From Modestobacter sp. VKM Ac-2984 (GTDB lineage: Bacteria; Actinomycetota; Actinomycetes; Mycobacteriales; Geodermatophilaceae), in contig NZ_JAPVBJ010000002.1 of assembly GCF_026967985.1 (NCBI RefSeq), forward strand, positions 414,349 through 478,348: a stretch of 64,000 nucleotides of DNA, written 5' to 3'. The notes under the pieces were generated by a model. It saw only the letters and a list, made by a program, of their open reading frames with translations, was not told the DNA's origin and made no database searches. The translations under genes were made by a program, and so were the position numbers. Each line of letters begins with the position of its first letter. Within the stretch, counting starts at the first letter, position 1. Of this stretch, positions 53,315 through 60,740 are shown piece after piece.

Positions 53315-55162
53315 GTGACGAAGCCATCGAACGACCCACCCGGTCAGCCTTTGCCCGGCTCGACCAGCGCCGCCGTGACCCACGGTCACGACGAGACCGC
53401 GGCCCCCGACGCCACGCCGTCCGGCCAGACGATCGACGAGGTGCTCGACCCCGACGTCCCCAGCGAGACCCACCCGGCGATCGCCCAGCCGCCGTCCCAG
53501 GAGCACGACCGGCGCCCGCAGCTGGACCGGACGGTCTTCGGCGTCGCCGCCGTCGTCTCCTTGGCCTTCCTGGCCTGGGGCTTCCTGAGCCCCACCGGGC
53601 TGGGCTCGGCCAGCGGCAGCGCCCTCGGCTGGATCGAGGGCAACCTCGGCTGGTTCTTCGTGCTGCTCGCCTCCGCCGTGGTGATCTTCGTGCTCTGGAT
53701 CGCGGCCAGCGCCTACGGCCGCATCCCGCTCGGTGCGGACGGCGAACGGCCGGAGTTCCGGACGATCAGCTGGATCGCGATGATGTTCAGCGCCGGCATG
53801 GGCATCGGCTTGATGTTCTTCGGCGTCGCCGAGCCGCTGTCGCACTACGTGTCCCCGCCGCCGGGCACCGTCGACGCCGGGACCAACGAGGCCGTCACCA
53901 CGGCCTTGGCCACCACGCTGTTCCACTGGACGCTGCACCCGTGGGCGCTGTACGCGCTGGTCGGGCTGGCGGTCGCGTACGGCACCTACCGTCGCGGCCG
54001 CGGCCAGCTGCTGTCCTCCGTGTTCACCTCGCTGTTCGGTCGTGGCGTGGCGGAGGGCCCGGCCGGCAAGGTGATCGACGTCCTGGCCATCTTCGCCACG
54101 CTCTTCGGCACGGCCGCCTCCCTCGGGCTCGGCGCCCTGCAGATCGGCAGCGGGCTGGAGATCCTCGGCTGGCTCGGCCCGGTCGGCAACGCGGCCACCG
54201 TCGGCATCATCGCGGTGCTGACCGCGGCGTTCGTGGCCTCCGCCTTCTCCGGCATCGCCCGCGGCATCCAGTGGCTGTCCAACATCAACGTCGTCCTGGC
54301 GTTCGTGCTCGCGATCTTCGTGTTCGTGGTGGGCCCCACGGTCTTCATCCTCAACCTGGTGCCGACCGCGCTGGGCTCCTACCTGGCCGACCTCCCCGAG
54401 CTGGCCGCCCGCACGAACGCCTCCGGCGGCGATGCCGTGGCCGAGTGGCTGTCGGGCTGGACGGTCTTCTACTGGGCCTGGTGGATCTCCTGGACGCCGT
54501 TCGTCGGCGTCTTCCTCGCCCGGATCAGCCGGGGCCGGACGATCCGGGAGTTCATCACCGGCGTGCTCCTGGTGCCCAGCGTCGTGACGCTGTTCTGGTT
54601 CGCCGTCTTCGGTGGTGCCGGGATCGACGCCCAGCGGGAGGGTCAGGACCTGGCCGGCCAGGCGACGCCCGAGGGGCAGTTGTTCAGCCTGCTCCAGGAA
54701 CTGCCGATCCCCACGATCACCAGCGTCATCGTGATGCTGCTGGTCGGGATCTTCTTCGTCACCGGTGCGGACTCCGCCTCGATCGTGATGGCCTCGCTGT
54801 CCGAGCGCGGCACCCGTGAGCCGACCTCGAAGATGGTCGTCTTCTGGGGGCTGCTGACCGGTGGTGTCGCCGCCGTGATGCTGCTCGTCGGTGGTGACGA
54901 GGCGCTGCAGGGGCTGCGGAACCTGACGATCATCGGCGCGCTGCCGTTCGCGGTCGTGATGATCGGGCTGGCGGTCGCGCTGACCAAGGACCTGCGCTCG
55001 GATCCGATGGTGCTGCGCCGGGCCTACGCCAGCGAGGCGGTCGAGGCCGCGGTCGTCGACGGGATCACCCGGCACGGCGACGACTTCGAGCTGGTCGTGC
55101 GCCAGAGCCCCGACGGCACCACCGAGGCGCACCCCGAGCCCACCCAGCCCAAGCCGCGCTGA
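53315..55162 (+). CDS. BCCT-family betaine/carnitine/choline transporter
   Basis: The 615-residue protein has twelve hydrophobic helices and the BCCT signature in the middle: WTVFYWAWWISWTPFVGVFLARISRGRT, plus MFSAGMGIGLMFFGVAEPLSHY with the glycine-rich helix of Na+-coupled osmolyte carriers. It imports glycine betaine or a similar zwitterion. The N-terminal 70 residues are polar; GTG 53315 is taken as start, but a later GTG at 53377 is also possible. It is divergent from mscS, which suggests a role in osmotic adaptation, an inference. Confidence 0.92.
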   Translation: MTKPSNDPPGQPLPGSTSAAVTHGHDETAAPDATPSGQTIDEVLDPDVPSETHPAIAQPPSQEHDRRPQLDRTVFGVAAVVSLAFLAWGFLSPTGLGSASGSALGWIEGNLGWFFVLLASAVVIFVLWIAASAYGRIPLGADGERPEFRTISWIAMMFSAGMGIGLMFFGVAEPLSHYVSPPPGTVDAGTNEAVTTALATTLFHWTLHPWALYALVGLAVAYGTYRRGRGQLLSSVFTSLFGRGVAEGPAGKVIDVLAIFATLFGTAASLGLGALQIGSGLEILGWLGPVGNAATVGIIAVLTAAFVASAFSGIARGIQWLSNINVVLAFVLAIFVFVVGPTVFILNLVPTALGSYLADLPELAARTNASGGDAVAEWLSGWTVFYWAWWISWTPFVGVFLARISRGRTIREFITGVLLVPSVVTLFWFAVFGGAGIDAQREGQDLAGQATPEGQLFSLLQELPIPTITSVIVMLLVGIFFVTGADSASIVMASLSERGTREPTSKMVVFWGLLTGGVAAVMLLVGGDEALQGLRNLTIIGALPFAVVMIGLAVALTKDLRSDPMVLRRAYASEAVEAAVVDGITRHGDDFELVVRQSPDGTTEAHPEPTQPKPR

Positions 55163-55165
55163 TCA

Positions 55166-55205
55166 CGGTGGCGACCCGCCGGCGCACGCCGGCGGGTCGC
55201 CACCG
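55166..55205. terminator. Perfect 18-bp hairpin between convergent genes
   Basis: Eighteen bases (55166-55183) pair perfectly with 55188-55205 around the loop GCAC. It lies 3 bp after the BCCT stop and 6 bp before the end of the ABC ATPase gene on the other strand, a two-way terminator without U-tract. Confidence 0.8.
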
Positions 55206-55211
55206 GGCCCT

Positions 55212-56054
55212 TCAGCTGCGGAGGCGGCGGATCGGGATCACCATCGGGGTGCCGGTCACCGGGTCGGGGAGCACCCGGGCCTCGAGCTCGAAGACGTCGG
55301 CCAGCAGCTGCTCGGTGAGCACCTCCTGCGGGGTGCCCGAGGCGACCAGGACGCCGTCCTTCATCGCCACCAGTCGCTTGGCGTACCGGGCGGCCAGGTT
55401 CAGGTCGTGCAGCACCACCACCACCGTGCGCCCCTTCTCCGCGTGCAGCCGGCTCACCAGCTCCAGCACGTCGACCTGGTGGGCGAGGTCGAGGTAGGTC
55501 GTCGGCTCGTCGAGCAGCAGCAGGTCGGTGCCCTGGGCCAACGCCATGGAGATCCAGGCCCGCTGCCGCTGCCCCCCGGACAGTGCGTCGACCGGGGAGT
55601 CGGCGTGCTCGGCCATGTCGGTCCAGCTCAACGCCTCGGTGACCACGGCCTCGTCGTCGGAGGACCACTGCCGCAGCCAGCTCTGGTGCGGGTGCCGCCC
55701 CCGGGCGACCAGGTCGGCGACGGTGAGCCCCTCCGGCGCCAGCGGCGTCTGCGGCAGCAGGCCCAGCACCTTGGCGACCTCACGGGTCGGGGTGTCGGTG
55801 ATCGCCCGGCCGTCGAGCAGCACGGTGCCCGAGGTGGGGCGCAGCAGCCTCCCCAGCGCCTTCAGCACGGTGGACTTGCCGCAGCCGTTGGGGCCGACGA
55901 TCGCGGTGAACGACCCGTCGAGGAGCTGGAGGTCCAGGTCGTCGACGACCACCTTGTCGCCGTAGGCCAGCCGGACGCCCTCGGCGGCCAGCCGGACCGC
56001 CGGGGGCTGCCCGAGGCCGGTGGGGGAGTGGGTGCGGGAGTCGGTCACGGTCAC
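55212..56054 (-). CDS. Siderophore ABC transporter ATP-binding protein (FecE/FhuC-type)
   Basis: The 280-residue ATPase has Walker A IVGPNGCGKST, LSGGQRQRAWISMALAQG signature, Walker B LLLLDEPTTYLD and LHDLNLAARYAKRLV, all typical of Fe3+-siderophore and cobalamin importers. GTG 56054 overlaps the permease stop by 4 bases (GTGA). With the two FecCD permeases it forms a complete importer except for the binding protein, which could be the lone lipoprotein at 1.1-2.1 kb. Confidence 0.95.
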   Translation of the reverse strand: MTVTDSRTHSPTGLGQPPAVRLAAEGVRLAYGDKVVVDDLDLQLLDGSFTAIVGPNGCGKSTVLKALGRLLRPTSGTVLLDGRAITDTPTREVAKVLGLLPQTPLAPEGLTVADLVARGRHPHQSWLRQWSSDDEAVVTEALSWTDMAEHADSPVDALSGGQRQRAWISMALAQGTDLLLLDEPTTYLDLAHQVDVLELVSRLHAEKGRTVVVVLHDLNLAARYAKRLVAMKDGVLVASGTPQEVLTEQLLADVFELEARVLPDPVTGTPMVIPIRRLRS

Positions 56055-57157
56055 AGGGTCGATCGCCGCCTTCCGCGGACGAGGAGCCAGAGCAGGTACG
56101 GGGCGCCGACGATCGCGGTGATCACGCCGACGGGGAAGGACTCGGGCAGCACGGTGCGGGCCACCAGGTCGCTGCTGACCAGCAACAGTGCGCCCAGCAG
56201 GGCGGAGGTGACCAGCGGCGGGCGGGAGCCGGCGGTCAGCCGGACGGCGATCTGCGGGACGACGAGGGCGACGAACTGGATCGGCCCGGCCGCCGCGACG
56301 GCGAACGCGGCCAGGCAGACCGCGACCACCACGACGACGCCCTGGGCGAGCGGGACGCGCACGCCGAGCGCCCGCGCCGTCTCGTCCCCGTACTGGAGGA
56401 CGCCGAGCACCCGGCTGAGCGCGAGGGCCGCTGGGATCAGCACCAGGAGCGACAGGGCGAGGGGCAGCGCCTGCTCCCAGCCGCGCCCGTTCAGGGACCC
56501 GGTGATCCACACGTTGGCGGCGGCGGCGTCCCAGATGGCGCTGCGGGTGAGCAGGTAGTTGACGATCGCGTGGGCCATCGCGGACAGCGCGATGCCGATG
56601 AGGACCAGCCGGTAGCCGTCGACCCCCTGCCGCCAGGCGAGCCCGAAGACGAGGAAGGCCACCACCATGCCGCCGAGCAGGGCCGCGGCGGGGACGCCGA
56701 CCCCGCCGAGCACCCCGGTGGCGGTGGTGCCGGCGCCGCCCAGCACGATCACGCTCACCGCGCCGATCGAGGCCCCGCCGGTGACGCCCAGGATGTCGGG
56801 GCTGGCGAGCGGGTTGCGGGCGAAGGTCTGGATGAGCGCGCCGGACAGGCCGAGGGCCACCCCGACGAGCACGGCCACCGCGATCCGGGGCGCGCGCAGC
56901 TCCAGCACGACCAGCCGCTGGGTCTCGTCGCCCAGCCCGACCAGGGTGCCGAGCACGTCGACCACGCCGATCGGGTAGTCGCCGCGCCCGAGACTGACCG
57001 CGGCGGCCAGCACCAGGACCAGGAAGACCGCGATCGGCACCAGCACGTCGCGCACCCGGTAGGTGGCGGAGACGCGGCCGACCCGCAGCAGCCGGCGGTT
57101 CCGGGAGCGGGGGGCGCTGGCCCGGGTGGGCGCCGTGGTGGGCGCTGTGGTGCTCAC
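56051..57157 (-). CDS. FecCD-family iron-siderophore permease (second)
   Basis: The 368-residue protein has about ten hydrophobic helices with FecCD motifs RAPRIAVAVLVGVALGLSGALIQTFARNPLASPDILG and GVTGGASIGAVSVIV, and the coupling-helix region near GDETARALG. It starts with GTG 57157, overlapping the preceding permease stop by 4 bases. It forms a heterodimer with the other permease. Confidence 0.95.
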   Translation of the reverse strand: MSTTAPTTAPTRASAPRSRNRRLLRVGRVSATYRVRDVLVPIAVFLVLVLAAAVSLGRGDYPIGVVDVLGTLVGLGDETQRLVVLELRAPRIAVAVLVGVALGLSGALIQTFARNPLASPDILGVTGGASIGAVSVIVLGGAGTTATGVLGGVGVPAAALLGGMVVAFLVFGLAWRQGVDGYRLVLIGIALSAMAHAIVNYLLTRSAIWDAAAANVWITGSLNGRGWEQALPLALSLLVLIPAALALSRVLGVLQYGDETARALGVRVPLAQGVVVVVAVCLAAFAVAAAGPIQFVALVVPQIAVRLTAGSRPPLVTSALLGALLLVSSDLVARTVLPESFPVGVITAIVGAPYLLWLLVRGRRRSTL

Positions 57158-58224
57158 AGCTGCACCAGCCGTCGGCGGCGGATCAGTGCGATGAAGAACG
57201 GCGCGCCGACGACGGCCAGCACGATGCCGACCTGCAGCTCACCCGGCCGGGCCAGGACCCGGCCCAGCACGTCGGCCAGCAGCAGGAACACCACGCCGAG
57301 CAGCGCGGAGTACGGGACGAGCCAGCGGTGGTCGGGTCCGGTGATCGCCCGGGCGACGTGCGGCACCACCAGCCCGACGAAGGCGATCGGGCCGCAGGCG
57401 GCGGTGGCGGCCCCGGTGAGCAGGGTGATCGCACCCAGCCCGACCACCCGGGCCAGCCAGATCCGCTGGCCCAGGCCCCGGGCGACGTCCTCCCCGAGGC
57501 CCAGCAGGTTCAGCGCCGGGGCGTTGACCATGGCGAGCACCAGGCCGAGCACGATGAACGGGGCGACCTGGACGAGGACCTCGGCGTCCCGCCCGGCCAG
57601 CGCACCCACCACCCAGAACCGGTAGGCGTCCAGCGCGGTGGTCTCGCGGATCGTGACGGCCTGTACCAGGGCGTAGAGCAGGTAGCTGATGGCCGCCCCC
57701 GCGAGCGCCAGGCTCACCGGGCTGGGCGCCCCCCGGCCCGCGGAGGCGATCATGAAGACCGCCACGCTGCCCAGCATCGCGCCGGCGAAGGCGAACCAGA
57801 CGTATCCGCCGGCCGTGGTGATGCCGAGCAGCCAGATCGAGAGGACGACGGCGAACGACGCGCCCGCGGTGACGCCGAGGAGGCCGGGATCGCCCAGCGG
57901 GTTGCGGGTGTGGCCCTGCATCAGCGCACCGGAGACGGCCAGCGCGGAGCCGGCCAGGACGCCCAGCAGGGTCCGGGGCACCCGCAGCTCGCGGATGATG
58001 ACCGTCTCGTCGCCGGGGGTGCTCGGGTCCAGCAGGGCCTGCCACACGGTGCCGAGGCCGATCGGCCTCGTCCCGACGGTGATGCTGAGCACGCAGACCG
58101 CCACGACGACGGCCAGCAGCAGCCACAGCCCCAGCACCCGCGGGGCCATGCCCTGCAGCAGTCCTCGGCGCGGAGGCTGCGGGCTCACCTCCGGAGTCGG
58201 CCGGGTGGCCGTGCGGTGCACCAC
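57154..58224 (-). CDS. FecCD-family iron-siderophore permease (first)
   Basis: The 356-residue protein has about ten hydrophobic helices with RVPRTLLGVLAGSALAVSGALMQGHTRNPLGDPGLLG and GVTAGASFAVVLSI, the FecCD hallmark, and GEDVARGLG in the coupling region. GTG 58224 follows an IdeR-like box by about 42 bp. It is the first gene of a permease-permease-ATPase operon with no binding-protein gene next to it. Confidence 0.95.
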   Translation of the reverse strand: MVHRTATRPTPEVSPQPPRRGLLQGMAPRVLGLWLLLAVVVAVCVLSITVGTRPIGLGTVWQALLDPSTPGDETVIIRELRVPRTLLGVLAGSALAVSGALMQGHTRNPLGDPGLLGVTAGASFAVVLSIWLLGITTAGGYVWFAFAGAMLGSVAVFMIASAGRGAPSPVSLALAGAAISYLLYALVQAVTIRETTALDAYRFWVVGALAGRDAEVLVQVAPFIVLGLVLAMVNAPALNLLGLGEDVARGLGQRIWLARVVGLGAITLLTGAATAACGPIAFVGLVVPHVARAITGPDHRWLVPYSALLGVVFLLLADVLGRVLARPGELQVGIVLAVVGAPFFIALIRRRRLVQL

Positions 58225-58265
58225 GAGCGGCTCCTGGGGACGGCGGTGGGCCGGGTCCCCGGCCG

Positions 58266-58284
58266 GCAGGTGAGGCTCACCTTA
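58266..58284 (-). promoter_or_regulatory. IdeR/DtxR-like iron box upstream of permease operon
   Basis: On the minus strand it reads TAAGGTGAGCCTCACCTGC, 13 of 19 matches to the consensus TTAGGTTAGGCTAACCTAA. Its core AGGTGAGGCTCACCT is a perfect 7+1+7 palindrome. It lies 42 bp before the first permease start and so should repress the operon when iron is plentiful. A better match precedes the siderophore-binding lipoprotein at 2.1 kb. Confidence 0.7.
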
Positions 58285-58359
58285 CTCAGCTCCCAGGATC
58301 CCGCCACGGCCCCGTGCCCAGGCTCGCCCCGAGCCGGCGTGGGGGACGGGGGTCCTCCC

Positions 58360-58950
58360 TCAGCGGGGGGCGATGCCGGTGACGACGAGGTCGGCGAGCT
58401 CCCGGTAGGCGGCGGCGTCGTCCAGCCCGGTGGTGGCCGTGACCTCGCCGCGGTGGATGGCGCTCATCACCGAGGCCACCGCGACGCCCACGAAGGAGGC
58501 GTGCACCGGGCGGACGGTGCCGGCGGCGACGCCCTCGCTCACCAGCTGCTGGACGCGGGCCGCGGCGGAGTGGGTGTTGCGCTGGTAGATCTCCCGGGCC
58601 GGGGAGAAGGCGGCCAGGTCGGCGAAGAACGCGGGAGAGGCCGGCTGCAGCTGCTCGGCGACCGCGAGCAGGTAGGCGGTGATCCGTTCGCGGTGGTCGT
58701 GCGGCTCGGCGGCCCGCTGCTCCACCGCTGTCGTCGCGCGCTGGAAGAAGCGCTTCACCACGGCGACGACCAGCTGTTCCTTGCTCGCGGCCAGCCCGTA
58801 GAGGGTGCTCTTGGAGCAGCGCAGCCGGCGGGCCAGCTCGTCGAGGGTGAAGGTGGCGAACCCCTCGGCCAGGAAGACCGCGACCAGCTCGTCCAGCAGC
58901 TCCTCGCGACGCCCCTGGGTGCGGGCGCCGCGGCTCTCCAGTGACGTCAT
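58360..58950 (-). CDS. TetR-family regulator
   Basis: The 196-residue protein has an N-terminal helix-turn-helix (FTLDELARRLRCSKSTLYGLAASKEQL) and a ligand-binding C-terminal domain (about residues 60-190). It starts with ATG 58950. Divergent arrangement with an acyl-CoA dehydrogenase gene and a pair of direct repeats in the gap suggest it represses that gene in response to an acyl-CoA or related ligand. Ligand not known. Confidence 0.92.
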   Translation of the reverse strand: MTSLESRGARTQGRREELLDELVAVFLAEGFATFTLDELARRLRCSKSTLYGLAASKEQLVVAVVKRFFQRATTAVEQRAAEPHDHRERITAYLLAVAEQLQPASPAFFADLAAFSPAREIYQRNTHSAAARVQQLVSEGVAAGTVRPVHASFVGVAVASVMSAIHRGEVTATTGLDDAAAYRELADLVVTGIAPR

Positions 58951-59003
58951 CGACCCTCCTCGGCAGCACCGGACCGTAACAACGGGCAGCGGTTGAGTAC
59001 GGG

Positions 59004-59035
59004 CGGGAGTACTGCGTAACGTCCGGGAGTACCGC
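59004..59035. promoter_or_regulatory. Two 20-bp-spaced CGGGAGTACNGC repeats, TetR operator candidate
   Basis: CGGGAGTACTGC (59004-59015) and CGGGAGTACCGC (59024-59035) are direct repeats 20 bp apart, two turns of the helix. They lie in the 129-bp gap between the TetR gene and the acyl-CoA dehydrogenase gene. A further GAGTAC half-site lies at 58995-59000. This is a fit place for TetR-type control of both genes. Confidence 0.55.
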
Positions 59036-59079
59036 AACCCGGTCGGGACGGCGCCGTCCCGACCTCCCTGGAGGTCACC

Positions 59080-60249
59080 GTGCCCGTCCGTCGCCTGGTC
59101 CCCACGCAGGAGGCCGCCGACCTGCTCGAGCTCACCCGGCAGCTGGCCCGGGACGAGCTCGCCCCCCGGGCCGCCGCGGCGGAGGCGGCAGAGGAGTTCC
59201 CCCGCGACGTCTTCCGCACGTTGGGCCGGGCCGGGCTGCTGGGGCTCCCCTACGCCGAGGAGCTGGGCGGCGGCGGGCAGCCCTACGAGGTGTACCTGCA
59301 GGTGCTCGAGGAGATCGCGGCCGCCTGGGCCAGCGTGGGTGTCGGGGTGAGCGTGCACGGGCTGTCCTGCTTCGGGCTGGCCACCCGGGGCACGCAAGCG
59401 CAGCAGGAGTGGTTGCCGGAGATGCTCGGCGGCGAGCTGCTCGGCGCCTACTGCCTCTCCGAGCCGCACGCAGGCTCCGACCCGGCGGCGATGCGCACCC
59501 GGGCCGTGCGGGACGGCGACTCGTACGTCCTCACCGGGGAGAAGGCCTGGACCACCCACGGCGGGCACGCGGACTTCTACAAGGTCATGGCCCGCACCTC
59601 CGACGACGGCGCGCGCGGCATCTCCTGCTTCCTCGTGCCCGCCGACAGCGAGGGGCTGTCCGCCGACACCGCCGAGCGCAAGATGGGGCTGACCGGCTCC
59701 ACCACGGCGACCATGCGGTTCGAGGGCGTGCGGATCGACGCCGACCGCCGGCTGGGCGAGGAGGGCGAGGGGCTGTCGATCGCCCTCGCCGGGCTGGACG
59801 CCGGCCGGCTCGGGATCGCCGCCGTCGCCACCGGTCTGGCGCAGGGCGCCCTGGACGACGCGGTCGCCTATGCCCAGGAACGGGAGACCTTCGGCAAGCC
59901 GATCATCGAGCACCAGGGCCTGGGCTTCCTGCTCGCCGACATGGCCGCCGCCGTCGAGACCGCCCGGGCGACCTACCTGTTCGCGGCCCGGCTGCGCGAC
60001 GCCGGTCAGCCCTACGGCCAGCAGGCCTCGATCGCCAAGCTGGTGGCCACCGACAACGCGATGAAGGTGACCACCGACGCCGTCCAGGTGCTGGGCGGGT
60101 ACGGCTACACGGGCGACTTCCCGGTCGAGCGGTACATGCGCGAGGCCAAGGTCATGCAGATCTTCGAGGGCACCAACCAGATCCAGCGCCTGGTGATCAG
60201 CCGCGCCCTGGCCCGCGGCGGCACCCCCACCACCACCGTCGTCCCCTGA
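59080..60249 (+). CDS. Acyl-CoA dehydrogenase
   Basis: The 389-residue flavoenzyme has YCLSEPHAGSDPAAM (FAD region), GEKAWTTHGGHADFY, KMGLTGSTTATMRFEGVRI, QERETFGKPIIEHQG, VQVLGGYGYTGDFPVERYMREAK and the catalytic glutamate in QIFEGTNQIQRLVISR, a complete acyl-CoA dehydrogenase set. It desaturates an acyl-CoA in beta-oxidation or branched amino acid breakdown. GTG 59080 is the start. A TetR-type gene is divergent and repeats lie between them. Confidence 0.96.
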   Translation: MPVRRLVPTQEAADLLELTRQLARDELAPRAAAAEAAEEFPRDVFRTLGRAGLLGLPYAEELGGGGQPYEVYLQVLEEIAAAWASVGVGVSVHGLSCFGLATRGTQAQQEWLPEMLGGELLGAYCLSEPHAGSDPAAMRTRAVRDGDSYVLTGEKAWTTHGGHADFYKVMARTSDDGARGISCFLVPADSEGLSADTAERKMGLTGSTTATMRFEGVRIDADRRLGEEGEGLSIALAGLDAGRLGIAAVATGLAQGALDDAVAYAQERETFGKPIIEHQGLGFLLADMAAAVETARATYLFAARLRDAGQPYGQQASIAKLVATDNAMKVTTDAVQVLGGYGYTGDFPVERYMREAKVMQIFEGTNQIQRLVISRALARGGTPTTTVVP

Positions 60250-60263
60250 GGGCCCGTTTCGTC

Positions 60264-60317
60264 GAGTGACAGCTGAGCGGGCATCCGCCCGCCGGGAAGC
60301 CCGCTCAGCTGTCACTC
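60264..60317. repeat. Perfect 19-bp inverted repeat after acyl-CoA dehydrogenase
   Basis: The arms at 60264-60282 and 60299-60317 are perfectly complementary over 19 bp around a 16-base loop. It starts 14 bp after the acyl-CoA dehydrogenase stop and may end that message. Its sequence is not a plain GC hairpin and it has no U-tract. Confidence 0.65.
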
Positions 60318-60336
60318 GCCGTCGAGCGGGCCCCCG

Positions 60337-60362
60337 ACCACCAAAATGGCCATTTTGGTGGT
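60337..60362. repeat. CCAAAAT-type palindrome, copy 2
   Basis: A perfect 26-bp palindrome: ACCACCAAAATGG joined directly to CCATTTTGGTGGT. It lies 27 bp before the DUF2277 ATG, with C-rich and G-rich flanks that extend the pairing. Its core CCAAAAT-ATTTTGG is like that of the palindrome at 50553-50578. Confidence 0.75.
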
Positions 60363-60388
60363 GGGGTCGCCGGCCTACGCTGCCGGGC

Positions 60389-60658
60389 ATGTGCCGGAAC
60401 ATCCACGTCTTGCACAACCTGGAGCCCGCCACCACCTCCGACGAGGTGCGGGCGGCGGCGCTGCAGTACGTGCGCAAGGTGAGCGGGTCGACCAAGCCGT
60501 CGCAGGCCAACCAGGCGGCGTTCGACCGGGCGGTCGAGGAGATCGCGCACGCCACCGAGCACCTGCTCGCCGACCTGGTCACCACCGCACCGCCCAAGGA
60601 CCGCGAGGTGCTCGCCGCCCAGGCTCGCGCCCGCGCCGCCGCCCGCTACCCCGGCTGA
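60389..60658 (+). CDS. DUF2277 family protein
   Basis: The 89-residue protein is a clear DUF2277 member: MCRNIHVLHNLEPATTSDEV, then AALQYVRKVSGSTKPSQANQ and AAFDRAVEEIAHAT. The family is small and conserved with no known function. ATG 60389 begins MCRNI, which is fixed in the family. It follows a strong palindrome and is followed by a 21-bp hairpin. Confidence 0.92.
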   Translation: MCRNIHVLHNLEPATTSDEVRAAALQYVRKVSGSTKPSQANQAAFDRAVEEIAHATEHLLADLVTTAPPKDREVLAAQARARAAARYPG

Positions 60659-60684
60659 GACGCACGACGGCCCTGGCTGAGACG

Positions 60685-60730
60685 CACGACGGCCCCGGCC
60701 GACCCGGGTGGGTCGGCCGGGGCCGTCGTG
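60685..60730. terminator. Perfect 21-bp hairpin between convergent genes
   Basis: Bases 60685-60705 pair perfectly with 60710-60730 around the loop GGGT. It lies between DUF2277 (plus) and the PTS gene (minus), so it can end both. The left arm starts inside a tandem copy: bases 60653-60673 and 60675-60695 are identical over 21 bp, the first copy overlapping the DUF2277 stop codon. Confidence 0.85.
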
Positions 60731-60740
60731 GACGTGCGGC

